A stretch of DNA of 64,000 nt from Bradyrhizobium septentrionale (GCF_011516645.4 NZ_CP088285.1:7458501-7522500); one strand, 5' to 3'; shown: positions 50,467 to 58,386, numbered from the stretch's first letter. A program made the numbers and translations. Notes: generated by a model not told the origin, from the letters alone.

Positions 50467-50505
50467 CCGGGCCGCGCTCCTTCATTCCACAAAAGGATTA
50501 TCACG

Positions 50506-51756
50506 ATGACCAACGCAGCGGTTTCTGCGAGCGCTATCGATTTGCATGGGATCTCGCGTGCGGCCTTCGATCTGATCGTCGCCGCCGAGGTCACCAGCGA
50601 AGCCTGGTATTCAAAGCATCTGAGCGGGCCGACCTGGCCGGGCGAACAGTCCGGCGTGACGATTGGCTGCGGCTATGACGTCGGCCAGACGGCGCGGCAG
50701 CAGTTCCTGGCCGATTGGTCCGGCAAGATCCCGGATGCCATGCTCAAGGCACTGGCGAAGTGCTGCGGCGTCACGGGGCAGGCCGCGGCTGCGCTGGCGC
50801 GCCAGCTGCGCGGCGTCGTCGATATCCCGTGGGACGTCGCGCTCGAGGTTTTCGGAAACCATGACATTCCGCGCTATCTCGCGATTTGCCGCCGGCTGCT
50901 GCCAGGCTTCGACGAGCTCTCGCCGGACTGCAAAGGCGTCGTTCTCTCGATCGCGTTTAATCGCGACGCCGGCGGGTTCAATAAACCCGGCACGCGCTGG
51001 ACCGAGATGCGCCAGATCAAGGCGGCGATCGGCAGCGGCGAGCTCGCCAAGATCCCTGGCCTGATCCGGTCGATGAAACGGCTCTGGCCGGACAGCAGGG
51101 GCCTGCGCCTGCGCCGCGACGACGAGACGGCGCTATTCGAGCACGGCCTCGCGACGTCGCATCCGCAAGAGCATGCGAAGCTCGCGACGACGCCGGCGCC
51201 GGTAGATCCTGACGTCGTCGCGCATGTCCAGGCGCGGCTGCGCGAGCTCGGCTATTACGACGTCGGCCAGGTCGACGGCGAGCAATCGCCGCAGGGCCGG
51301 ACCGAGGGCATGGTCCTGGCCTATCGCAACGCGCGCGGCCTGCCGCTCACGCCCGCAATCGACGACCAGCTGATCGCCGAGCTCGGCAAGCCGCAGGCGC
51401 CGCGCCAGGTCGCCGAGACGCGGGCGGCTGCGACCGTCGAGGATCTCCGCGACGAGGGCTCGCAGACGATCGCGCTGACCGATCGGGCCAAGGGTTGGGC
51501 CGGCAAGATCTTCGGCGGCTCGAGCGGCCTCGGCACAGCCGGCGCGCTCGCCTGGGTGACCGATCGCGCGACGCAGGTCTCGGCGGCAAAGGAAGCGGTC
51601 GGCGGCCTCGGCCTGACGCATGGCGCGGTCCAGGCGATCGCGATCGGCGTCGCCGCCCTGGTCGTCGTCGCCGGCGTCGGCGTCCTGGTCTGGTTTGTGG
51701 CCGACACGCTCGAGCAGCGCCGCCTGGCTGATTATCGCGCGGGGAAACACGCATGA
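50506..51756 (+). CDS. Endolysin: GH24-like lysozyme, PG-binding domain, C-terminal TM helix
   Basis: 416 aa. Residues 15-200 resemble pesticin/GH24-type lysozyme: an early Glu in AAEVTSEAWYSKHL and GVTIGCGYDVGQT, with later SIAFNRDAGG. A PG_binding_1 repeat follows (VQARLRELGYYDVGQVDG, residues 240-285), then a linker and a C-terminal transmembrane helix (AIAIGVAALVVVAGVGVLVW). The last feature is unusual for an endolysin and suggests tethering or export control. ATGA overlap with the spanin gene. Confidence 0.8.
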   Translation: MTNAAVSASAIDLHGISRAAFDLIVAAEVTSEAWYSKHLSGPTWPGEQSGVTIGCGYDVGQTARQQFLADWSGKIPDAMLKALAKCCGVTGQAAAALARQLRGVVDIPWDVALEVFGNHDIPRYLAICRRLLPGFDELSPDCKGVVLSIAFNRDAGGFNKPGTRWTEMRQIKAAIGSGELAKIPGLIRSMKRLWPDSRGLRLRRDDETALFEHGLATSHPQEHAKLATTPAPVDPDVVAHVQARLRELGYYDVGQVDGEQSPQGRTEGMVLAYRNARGLPLTPAIDDQLIAELGKPQAPRQVAETRAAATVEDLRDEGSQTIALTDRAKGWAGKIFGGSSGLGTAGALAWVTDRATQVSAAKEAVGGLGLTHGAVQAIAIGVAALVVVAGVGVLVWFVADTLEQRRLADYRAGKHA

Positions 51757-52154
51757 GCTGGATCGTCGCAATCGTCATGCGCCTGGCGGGCTTCGCCGGC
51801 GTCAGCCTCTCGCCATTTGCCGCCGGCGCGTTGTTCGCCGGCAGCCTGGCCGTGCTCGCCGGCGGCGCTGCAATCGCCAGCGGCGCGCATCTCTACAACG
51901 CCGGCTTTAGCTCGGCGGATGCCAAGTGCGAGGCGGCGCAGGTCGCCGAGCAGAATGCGCAATTGCAGGCGCGCCTAGAGGAAAAGGATCGCCAGCTCGT
52001 TTTCGCCAACGCCCTGCAACAGCGCGACGCCAAACGCGCCGCGGAGGCCGAGGCGCAGATCAAGTCTAACCAGGGGGCAATCGATGCAACGCCAGCTAAC
52101 GCTAACAAGTGTTTTACTCGCGACATGTCTCGCCGGGTGCGCGGGGTTCGGTAG
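51753..52154 (+). CDS. Inner-membrane spanin (Rz-like)
   Basis: 133 aa. N-terminal membrane region (AGVSLSPFAAGALFAGSLAV, then LAGGAAIASGAHLYN) followed by a coiled coil (AAQVAEQNAQLQARLEEKDR, then AKRAAEAEAQIK), the Rz layout. The Rz1-like lipoprotein gene starts inside its 3' end in another frame. Spanins fuse the inner and outer membranes in the last step of lysis. Confidence 0.7.
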   Translation: MSWIVAIVMRLAGFAGVSLSPFAAGALFAGSLAVLAGGAAIASGAHLYNAGFSSADAKCEAAQVAEQNAQLQARLEEKDRQLVFANALQQRDAKRAAEAEAQIKSNQGAIDATPANANKCFTRDMSRRVRGVR

Positions 52155-52467
52155 CCAGGAGCGGCTGCAGGCTCCGCCTCCTGACGCGCCGAACATTCCG
52201 GCGATGCCTGCGGACCTTGCTGCATGCGAGCGGACGCCGGTCGATACGCCGGACCGCGACCTCAACGCCGGCGAGATCGAGCGGCTCTGGAAAACCGACC
52301 GCGCGGCGCTGGCAAAGGTCAATGCCTGCCTGCGCCGTGCCGTTTGCCAATACCAGGACGTCCGCGAGGGCATCGGCCGCGTCGAAGGCGCGGCCTGCGA
52401 GAACATCACGCCGGCGGAAAAGCCGACGCCGCGGCTCGGTCTGTTCAAGCGAAAGAAGGCGAAATGA
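52084..52467 (+). CDS. Outer-membrane spanin lipoprotein (Rz1-like)
   Basis: 127 aa. A lipoprotein signal (LTSVLLATCLAGCAGFG) with lipobox LAGC gives an outer-membrane-anchored protein with a Pro-rich mature N-terminus (QAPPPDAPNIPAMP), as in Rz1. The reading frame differs from the Rz-like gene, which it overlaps by 71 bp. Longer than most Rz1 proteins. Confidence 0.7.
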   Translation: MQRQLTLTSVLLATCLAGCAGFGSQERLQAPPPDAPNIPAMPADLAACERTPVDTPDRDLNAGEIERLWKTDRAALAKVNACLRRAVCQYQDVREGIGRVEGAACENITPAEKPTPRLGLFKRKKAK

Positions 52468-52841
52468 GCGGCGACGACACGGCCAGCGTAAACACTGCGC
52501 TGCTGCAAATGGCCGCCAAGATCGGCGGTCTCGAGTCGACCGTCTCGACGCTGCTGCAGACCTGGCAACGGATGGAAGAGAAGGCATCCGAGGGCCGCAA
52601 GGATCTGCATCAAAAGGTCGATGCGCTGCGCGCTGAGATGACGACAATGGGGGCGCAGGTCGCGACGGCGACCAAAGACATCGCCGACATGAAACCGACC
52701 GTCCAGGCCGTTCAGAATGTGCAAGTGCAGGCGGCCGGCGTGAGAAACGTCAGCCGCTGGCTGTATTGGGTCGCCGTTGGTTTGAGCGGCGGCGGCGTCT
52801 GGGTGGTGAGCAACTTCGTCGACATTCACGTCAAACACTGA
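52464..52841 (+). CDS. DUF1515-like protein, possible holin or regulator
   Basis: 125 aa. Long N-terminal coiled coil (LLQMAAKIGGLESTVSTLLQ, then RKDLHQKVDALRAEMTTMGA) and a C-terminal transmembrane helix (WLYWVAVGLSGGGVWVVSNF). The layout resembles DUF1515 phage proteins. Single C-terminal helix and position in the lysis cluster make a holin-associated role possible, but no holin is certain in this phage. Confidence 0.55.
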   Translation: MSGDDTASVNTALLQMAAKIGGLESTVSTLLQTWQRMEEKASEGRKDLHQKVDALRAEMTTMGAQVATATKDIADMKPTVQAVQNVQVQAAGVRNVSRWLYWVAVGLSGGGVWVVSNFVDIHVKH

Positions 52842-53242
52842 TGTTTCGCATCGTCGTCGCGCTCGCGCTGATCTGCTCGAGCTGGGCGACCGCGAGGCGC
52901 GGCCCCGCCTGGCCGGCGCCGCAAACGCTCGGCGGCCGGCCGCCTTGCTGTCCGCATGCGTTCTGCGGCTGCGGTGCCAGCCTCTACCTGTTCGGCCGCA
53001 ACATCCCACGGCTCAACCTGGCGGCGGCCTGGCTCGCTTTCCCACGAGCGGGGCCGGCGCCGCGCATGGCGGCCGTGCGCCGGCATCACGGTTTCGTCCT
53101 GGTCGAGCAGCCCGGGGCGGGCGTCTGGCTCGCTCACGAATTCGGGCGCAACATTCGGAAGCAAAGCCGGTTTCGTTGGCGATCCCGGCAGGAGGACCAC
53201 ACCTTTCGAAATCAGTGCCTTGCACTGGATTACGTCGCGTAA
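52841..53242 (+). CDS. Small phage peptidoglycan-related protein
   Basis: 133 aa. Signal-like start (MFRIVVALALICSSWATARR) and a Cys-rich motif (RPPCCPHAFCGCGASLYLFG, then NLAAAWLAF and HHGFVLVEQ) resembling phage proteins with the RPxxWCGC...NLA-W pattern, probably CHAP/NlpC-like wall-associated enzymes. The C-terminal 35 residues look degenerate. Last gene of the conserved phage core. Confidence 0.5.
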   Translation: MFRIVVALALICSSWATARRGPAWPAPQTLGGRPPCCPHAFCGCGASLYLFGRNIPRLNLAAAWLAFPRAGPAPRMAAVRRHHGFVLVEQPGAGVWLAHEFGRNIRKQSRFRWRSRQEDHTFRNQCLALDYVA

Positions 53243-53355
53243 TGCTTCATTGCGCGGCCTTACGATTTCAATCCACTGAATACCCCCAAAGATCAATTCG
53301 GAGTATCGTCCCGTGGGCTACGCTACCGCTAGTTTGTCTTGTTTGGAGGCAGGGG

Positions 53356-54123
53356 ATGCAGAGGGGTGACCAGGGCTTCGGGGCTGCGGGCCTCTTGGTC
53401 CTAGCTTCATTATTGGTCTATTTGATTGTGATCGCTCTCCCGATAATTAAAGCCGACACTGTGCGTCTCTCGGATTGGCTCTGCTTCTACGGTGCCGTTG
53501 TCAGCGGCAGTATGACGTTAGTCGGCGCGGGTGCAGCTTGGTTCGCGGTCCGAAGGCAGATCAATGAGCAGCGGAAACTCGCCGATGAGCGAGCAGACAA
53601 GGAGCGAGCATCATTGAGCGCTAGCATCTACGCCGAGATTGCGGACCGAGCCGCGAGATGCCTGAACGATTACATAAGGCCGTGGAGCGTTTGGGAGGAC
53701 AGGCAAATAGAACCGACCGTCAGAGCATTTTTGCCTGAGAGAGCTGTGGTGTATCCCGGGGCTGTCGAGAAGTTGGGGCTGTTAGATCAACCTGTCGTGG
53801 TCGGTGCCGTGCAATTTTACTCTCGTCTTTCCGCCGTAGCGCAAGCGATGGAATTCATAGCAGCCGATAAAGAAAGGCTTTGGGAAACGGTTCAGAAGTC
53901 ACCCGCAACGGCGCAGTGGATCGATCCACTTCGTAACACGCACGCACGGCTAATCACCGAGCGACTGCAAAGCTGTTTCCAGCCAGCGCTTGCTGCGTTG
54001 AAAGGACTAGGGGAGCGGCCATCGGTCGATGCTGACACCGTCAAGGTCTACCCGTATCTTCGGGAAACCGGGCTGACGCTGCATCAGGCTCTTGAGAAAT
54101 ACAAGATGGAGTTGATTGAGTAG
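53356..54123 (+). CDS. Cargo: membrane protein with cytoplasmic domain
   Basis: 255 aa. Two hydrophobic helices (GLLVLASLLVYLIVIALPII and WLCFYGAVVSGSMTLVGAGA), then a charged coil (RRQINEQRKLADERADKER) and a helical globular domain. Lower-GC codon use than the phage core. Such two-helix plus cytosolic domain proteins at prophage edges often act in exclusion or stress, but function is not known. Weak coding start evidence; ATG 53356 chosen. Confidence 0.55.
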   Translation: MQRGDQGFGAAGLLVLASLLVYLIVIALPIIKADTVRLSDWLCFYGAVVSGSMTLVGAGAAWFAVRRQINEQRKLADERADKERASLSASIYAEIADRAARCLNDYIRPWSVWEDRQIEPTVRAFLPERAVVYPGAVEKLGLLDQPVVVGAVQFYSRLSAVAQAMEFIAADKERLWETVQKSPATAQWIDPLRNTHARLITERLQSCFQPALAALKGLGERPSVDADTVKVYPYLRETGLTLHQALEKYKMELIE

Positions 54124-54184
54124 TTGGGATCAGCTTGCCCGTCTCACGCTCCTAAGCGTAGCTGACACGGCAGGAGGGCAATCA

Positions 54185-54388
54185 ATGCAAGACTTTGCGC
54201 GCTACATCGCGAAGAGCCAGCTTTTGACGTTGGTGACACTCATCCTCATGGTTGTGCCCTTTTTCTACCAACCTTGGTATTTTGCTGTGGCCATCGCCAT
54301 CGGCGTGCAGGTCGCATCTTGGATCATCCGTGCTGCATTTACGTCCATCGCAGCGCGAAGCAGTAGCAATGACGTGGGGGGCTATTGA
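54185..54388 (+). CDS. Cargo: small membrane protein
   Basis: 67 aa (MQDFARYIAKSQLLTLVTLI, then LMVVPFFYQPWYFAVAIAIG), two membrane helices. 61 bp after the previous cargo gene and in the same direction, so possibly one unit. Function unknown. Confidence 0.5.
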   Translation: MQDFARYIAKSQLLTLVTLILMVVPFFYQPWYFAVAIAIGVQVASWIIRAAFTSIAARSSSNDVGGY

Positions 54389-54481
54389 TGTAGCACACGA
54401 CCCGTTCGTCGCACCGAATCCCGAGCGCGAGAAGCCGCTAGTCTTGGGGGCGCGCTGGGGCCCAACGGCACGAGCCTTTGG

Positions 54482-55438
54482 TCAATCGCCATTGTTGTCT
54501 TTGAGATTGTTCCACCAGTCGGAAACGACTTTGATCGAATCCGTGACAGGCGCGCCGCCCACAAGCACTCCTGAAATCGTCGCGGCCAGGTTTGGTTCGA
54601 CGTGCATCAGCGAAGCACAGATTGCAGTAGCCGATACGAACACGCCGACCTTAAAGGTGCCGTCAAAAACGTCAGTCAGTATCTTCTCGTGGTTTTTGTC
54701 GAACCACGAGCGGACGTAGTTGCCCAATGATCTAGCGGCCTGTTCGGCAGCGTCTGGAGGGACCCGCCCGCTTTCCACGGCAACCGTAGTGTTCCTGACC
54801 TCATCGAGTTTCTGCTCGAGCTCCTCAAGCTCACGAAGATCTGGATTGTCGTTGATGCGCAACTGGCGCAGTCGATCTGCTTCGCTCCGAAGCAGAAGCA
54901 ACAGAGCGTCGACCTGTAATATAACGACTGCGGGGATTCTTGTGGGGGTGGACCGCCGCTCGGAACCCGGGCCGGCGATCACAACGCCGCCGGGCGGCAC
55001 ATCATTCGAAATGGCCGGCCTGATCTCGCCGGCGGCGCCATCTGCCTGAACGCCTCTGAGACCGACCGCGTTTGACTCGGGCGCATGCTCCAACGCCTCC
55101 GCAAACGTGACGGTTCCGCCGACCATATTGCGCTGGTGCTCATCGTTGAGCTGCTTCAGGCGTTGACGTCCCGCGGGAGTTAGATCGCTGACCAGGACCT
55201 GATCGATTTCCCCCGAGCGACTGGATTTATGAGGCTTCGGACCACTGTAGAGGCCTTCTTCATGCATAGAGGCGAGGTGATCCAGCGCGTCTTGAGGGTC
55301 CACTCCGTCGACGTCGACTGGCGCAGCAGCTCGGCTGCGCTTAGCCTCGATGGCGAGGAGAATGCGCCGATCAACACCCTTGTCACGGCGCATGGGGTAT
55401 TGGCCTCCAATTTTGCCATCTCCGGTCGACATTACCAT
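54482..55438 (-). CDS. Cargo: large unknown protein at the prophage right end
   Basis: 318 aa from ATG at 55438; a longer frame to 55492 is possible. N-terminal part (DALDHLASMHEEGLYSGPKP, then DQVLVSDLTPAGRQRLKQLN) resembles a winged-helix-like regulatory segment. The middle is low complexity. The C-terminal half is helical with ESGRVPPDAAEQAARSLGNY and a hydrophobic patch (TFKVGVFVSATAICASLMHV). Convergent with the two cargo genes before it; lies against tRNA-Cys. Not recognised. Confidence 0.5.
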   Translation of the reverse strand: MVMSTGDGKIGGQYPMRRDKGVDRRILLAIEAKRSRAAAPVDVDGVDPQDALDHLASMHEEGLYSGPKPHKSSRSGEIDQVLVSDLTPAGRQRLKQLNDEHQRNMVGGTVTFAEALEHAPESNAVGLRGVQADGAAGEIRPAISNDVPPGGVVIAGPGSERRSTPTRIPAVVILQVDALLLLLRSEADRLRQLRINDNPDLRELEELEQKLDEVRNTTVAVESGRVPPDAAEQAARSLGNYVRSWFDKNHEKILTDVFDGTFKVGVFVSATAICASLMHVEPNLAATISGVLVGGAPVTDSIKVVSDWWNNLKDNNGD

Positions 55439-55579
55439 AGCATCCCGGCAGGAGCCAGAACAGACCGGGCACGCCAGTTTCAGAAATCCCACGGTTTTAG
55501 AGATTCAGAACTGTGCGGGAAACGACGTGAGGGGAGTTGCCTAAGCCCTTGAAGGTCTATATTGATCCGCCCGCGTTGG

Positions 55580-55653
55580 GGCCACGTGGCGGAGTGGTGA
55601 CGCAACGGTCTGCAAAACCGTGTACACCGGTTCAATTCCGGTCGTGGCCTCCA
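55580..55653 (+). tRNA. tRNA-Cys (GCA)
   Basis: Cloverleaf with acceptor GGCCACG/CGTGGCC, anticodon loop CTGCAAA (GCA) and T arm CCGGTTCAATTCCGG; encoded CCA at 55651-55653. Marks the right border of the prophage region. Confidence 0.95.
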
Positions 55654-55696
55654 CTCATCTCATCAATGGCTTGCAGCCAACACATGAGAAGCCGCA

Positions 55697-55879
55697 TCAG
55701 CTTGCGGCGTACCAACCTTCAGGAAACGGAATCAGCGGCCACGGCGCCTGGTTGTCATTGGCAGCGCGCGGCGGCGGCTGAATACGGGGCGACGGCTGGG
55801 CCACGAAATCCTCCTGAGCAATGGGCGCGATCGCCGTTCGCACGGCGTCCAGCAGCAGATCAAATTCGACGTCGCTCAT
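55697..55879 (-). CDS. Small conserved hypothetical protein
   Basis: 60 aa, starting MSDVEFDLLLDAVRTAIAPI and ending with a Pro-rich tail (PSPRIQPPPRAANDNQAPWP). The AANDNQ motif is a common C-terminal feature of rhizobial small proteins. Function unknown. Just downstream of tRNA-Cys, opposite strand. Confidence 0.5.
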   Translation of the reverse strand: MSDVEFDLLLDAVRTAIAPIAQEDFVAQPSPRIQPPPRAANDNQAPWPLIPFPEGWYAAS

Positions 55880-56305
55880 CGCGCTCTCCGAGGTTCGAGA
55901 GCGCCATGGTCGCAAAACTGTCTTCGGTCCGGATTGAGCGAATCGTTCGAATTTTATGAAAAGAACGATGGCGCCCGCTTTGGTTAATGAATCCCTGACC
56001 CCGTGGGGAACCTAGGTCGGCATGGCCGCACCTCGTGTGGGACAAATCACATCTTGCGAAAAACTCTTCCCGGAATTCCCGGCGATATTGATAGCCGTCA
56101 AATATCGCAGCAATTTTAGGAAGCCGTGACAGTGAGACAAGGATCGCAGGATAGTCGCCAATCGCATGCAGCATCGATCCTCGGCATGGTTCGCCAGCGC
56201 GACAGTGTTGGGCGCCGCGGGCAGGGTCCCGAACGGCGTAATCGTGTAGGCCCGCTGTCTATCGCCTCTGCGCAGAGGAAATTCCCGACGTCTGTGCGAT
56301 TGTGG
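55880..56305. other. Intergenic region without a supported gene
   Basis: 426 bp. Only short frames with no domain run through it. It contains AT-rich stretches (TTTTATGAAAAGAACG; TATTGATAGCCGTCAAATAT) but no repeat or RNA that I can identify. Confidence 0.35.
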
Positions 56306-56971
56306 TCACGTCAGCCTGGCAAGGTCCTGCGGCAGCAGGGTCTTAAATTGCGTCAGCACCTGGCGGGCCTTCTTCGGCGGCAGCGTGATTGCGTGACGCA
56401 CGGCGGCGGCGATCAGCGTCATGGTCAGCCCTGAGAATGTGGTCAGGGTGGCGGCCGGCATGCCGGGCGCAACCCGTCTGACCGCGTCGGACAGCAGGGC
56501 GGAGAGCACGGCCATGTCGTCCGCATCGAGTTTTTGCAGGGCGCGGTCGGCTTGCGTCGCCTGCCAGATGTCGCGCATGACAGGCTCGCGCATGAACATC
56601 TCGTGGTAGCTGTCGACGATCCGGCACAGCGCCGGGTGCAGGTCGCACGCGGCCGTCACACTGGCCAGATCGCGCCGGACGCAATCGCGCCCGATTGCGT
56701 TATGGCGTTCCGCCAGCGTGCCGATGATCGCGGCCTTGTCGGGGAAATATTGGTAGAGCGAGCCGAATGCGACGCCGCTGCGTTCGACGATGTCGCTCAT
56801 GCGGAACGCCTCGCTGCCCTTTTCCGCCATGATCTCGGTCGCGCAGGCGAGGATGCGCTCGAAGCGCTCGCGGCTGCGCTGCTGCGTCGGGGCAAGCCGC
56901 GCCAGCCCGGGCAGGGGAGCCTCTCCCGCGGGCGCGGCCTTTGCCGCTGCCGCGGCCTTTCGTCTCGCCAT
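56306..56971 (-). CDS. TetR-family repressor
   Basis: 221 aa. Helix-turn-helix in the N-terminal third (ATEIMAEKGSEAFRMSDIVE, then RSGVAFGSLYQYFPDKAAII) with the typical SGVAFGSLYQYF recognition segment. An Ala-rich N-terminal leader precedes it. Divergent from a DUF1772 membrane protein; two copies of an inverted-repeat operator lie between the genes, so it probably regulates both. ATG at 56971. Confidence 0.85.
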   Translation of the reverse strand: MARRKAAAAAKAAPAGEAPLPGLARLAPTQQRSRERFERILACATEIMAEKGSEAFRMSDIVERSGVAFGSLYQYFPDKAAIIGTLAERHNAIGRDCVRRDLASVTAACDLHPALCRIVDSYHEMFMREPVMRDIWQATQADRALQKLDADDMAVLSALLSDAVRRVAPGMPAATLTTFSGLTMTLIAAAVRHAITLPPKKARQVLTQFKTLLPQDLARLT

Positions 56972-57003
56972 CCTTCTCCTCCGCAATCGGGGTTGACGCT
57001 TCT

Positions 57004-57051
57004 AATACGAGAGTTTATCGCATTTCACAAATACGAGTATCCCTCGCATTT
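57004..57051. promoter_or_regulatory. Two tandem TetR operators
   Basis: Two 22-bp sites, 57004-57025 and 57030-57051, each with AATACGAG on the left and TCGCATTT on the right (inverted repeat, six-base centre, one mismatch). They lie 26 bp apart, in the 92-bp gap between the divergent tetR and DUF1772 genes, the second 12 bp upstream of the DUF1772 start. Confidence 0.75.
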
Positions 57052-57063
57052 GGAGCTGGAACG

Positions 57064-57549
57064 ATGCGCCATGTCCTGACCTCGGGCTTGCTGTGGTTTT
57101 CCGCGCTCGGCTGCGGCCTGCTCGCCGGGCTCTATTTCGCCTTTTCCGCGTTCGTCATGACCGCGCTCGGCCGCATCGACCAGGCCGCCGGGATCTCGGC
57201 GATGAACGCGATCAATGTCGACATCGTCCGCTCGCTGTTCATGCCGGTCTTCTTCGGCACCACGCTGTCCTGCGCCACGCTGGTCGTGCTCGGCGCCCTG
57301 CGATGGCAGGAGCCGGGTGCGATTGCGATGATTGGCGGCGGCGTCATCTATGTCGTCGGCATGTTCGTCGTCACTGTTGTCTTCAACGTGCCGCTGAACG
57401 ACCAGCTTGCGGCGACGGCCCCCGCAAGCGCGGCGGCGGCACCGTTCTGGGCGCGCTATCTGACCGATTGGACCTTGTGGAACCACGTGCGGACGGGGGC
57501 CTCGATTGCCGCGACCGCGCTGTTCATCGTGGCGATCGCCGCGCGCTAA
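57064..57549 (+). CDS. DUF1772 (anthrone oxygenase-like) membrane protein
   Basis: 161 aa with four hydrophobic helices (LLWFSALGCGLLAGLYFAFS, and the last GASIAATALFIVAIAAR) and NVPLNDQLAA between helices 3 and 4, characteristic of DUF1772, a family including fungal anthrone oxygenases. In bacteria the role is undefined; often beside a TetR regulator, as here. Operators immediately upstream suggest repression by the TetR. Confidence 0.8.
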   Translation: MRHVLTSGLLWFSALGCGLLAGLYFAFSAFVMTALGRIDQAAGISAMNAINVDIVRSLFMPVFFGTTLSCATLVVLGALRWQEPGAIAMIGGGVIYVVGMFVVTVVFNVPLNDQLAATAPASAAAAPFWARYLTDWTLWNHVRTGASIAATALFIVAIAAR

Positions 57550-57652
57550 ACCCAGCTCTTCGCATTCTGTGCACGATTTGTACTCGTTCGGCACGGTCGC
57601 TAAGGAGGTGACGCCGCACGCCGATGTGCGGCCGACTGCCAGGAGGATTTCG

Positions 57653-58021
57653 ATGAAGTCTATTTTGCCGGCATTGCTTGTGATGGGACTGGCGCTGGTC
57701 ACGACACCCGCGCGGGCCGCCGATAACCGCAACGTCTCCGTGGTCAACGAGACCGGATATGCCATCAAGTTTCTCGGCTTCAACGGGCCCGACGACGGCC
57801 TCGACGAATGGGAGAACGAACTCGAGGCCACGCTGAAGAACCAGGACACCGCCTATGTCGAGTTCGGCAACGACGACGAAGGCTGCGTCTGGAACATCAA
57901 GGTCGATTGGGCCAACTACGACGAGTCGGTGCTGTGGAAGAACGTCAACCTGTGCAAGCTGAACGTCCTCAGGCTGCGCTACGACCCCGGCACCAAGACG
58001 ACCTCGTTCATTGCGGAGTGA
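57653..58021 (+). CDS. Secreted protein of unknown function
   Basis: 122 aa. Signal peptide (MKSILPALLVMGLALVTTPA-RAA) with cleavage after ARA. The mature part is acidic with VVNETGYAIKFLGFNGPDDG and two cysteines (GCVWNI, NLCKLN), suggesting a small beta-sandwich periplasmic protein. Strong ribosome site AGGAGG. About 100 bp after the DUF1772 gene but probably separately expressed. Confidence 0.65.
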   Translation: MKSILPALLVMGLALVTTPARAADNRNVSVVNETGYAIKFLGFNGPDDGLDEWENELEATLKNQDTAYVEFGNDDEGCVWNIKVDWANYDESVLWKNVNLCKLNVLRLRYDPGTKTTSFIAE

Positions 58022-58311
58022 TGTCGGGGGCGGGCGGTGCCCAAGACGGGATCCAAGACAAGAATCCGAAGACAGAATCACGGGCGCGGCGCGATCGCCG
58101 CGCCGGCGTTGTTTCCTGGCCCTGCAGCATGGGCGGCCGGGGCGGGCGGGGCGGGCGGGCCAGGCATATTTCGCGCCGGGATGGGGGCAAACCCTTGTAC
58201 GTCAGCGGTTTACCGTCTCCGCTAAAGTTTCACCGGGTCCCCCATTTGGTTCTTTGCAAGGCCGAAAGGCTTTGTTATACGCTGCCCGCTCGCGAACATA
58301 TGTTCGCCTAT

Positions 58312-58386
58312 TCCTCGGTAGCTCAGCGGTAGAGCATTCGACTGTTAATCGAATGGTCGCTGGTTCGAATCCAGCCCGGGGAGCCA
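58312..58386 (+). tRNA. tRNA-Asn (GTT)
   Basis: Cloverleaf: acceptor TCCTCGG/CCGGGGA (one G-T pair), anticodon loop CTGTTAA (GTT), T arm CTGGTTCGAATCCAG, encoded CCA at 58384-58386. Confidence 0.95.

Larger units (their letters stand above)
11371..55579. mobile_element. Siphovirus-like prophage with embedded cargo cassettes
   Basis: The block between tRNA-Glu and tRNA-Cys holds a full set of phage modules in order: repressor, early genes, replication initiator, NusG-like factor, HNH, terminase, portal, protease, capsid, connectors, tail tube, chaperones, tape measure, tail tip, fibres and lysis. Borders are inferred from the flanking tRNAs and the change from phage-like to host-like content. 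No integrase, excisionase or flanking direct repeat was found, so the true ends could differ by a few hundred bases to about 2 kb. Core genes appear intact; one cargo gene is frameshifted and the tail-tip gene lacks a clear start. Confidence 0.85.

Noticed and set aside
22493..53242. Gene transfer agent rather than prophage
   Set aside because: Presence of repressor, replication initiator, methyltransferase and lysis genes, and gene order unlike the RcGTA cluster, favour a true prophage.
54252..54719. 155-codon plus frame at the right end
   Set aside because: Runs antisense into the 318-aa cargo gene and out of frame with the small membrane protein; no protein-like pattern.
11296..55653. Similarity of tRNA-Glu and tRNA-Cys T arms as an att repeat
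   Set aside because: Shared GGTTC-ATTCCG is the general T-arm consensus; the acceptor ends differ, so no att core can be claimed.
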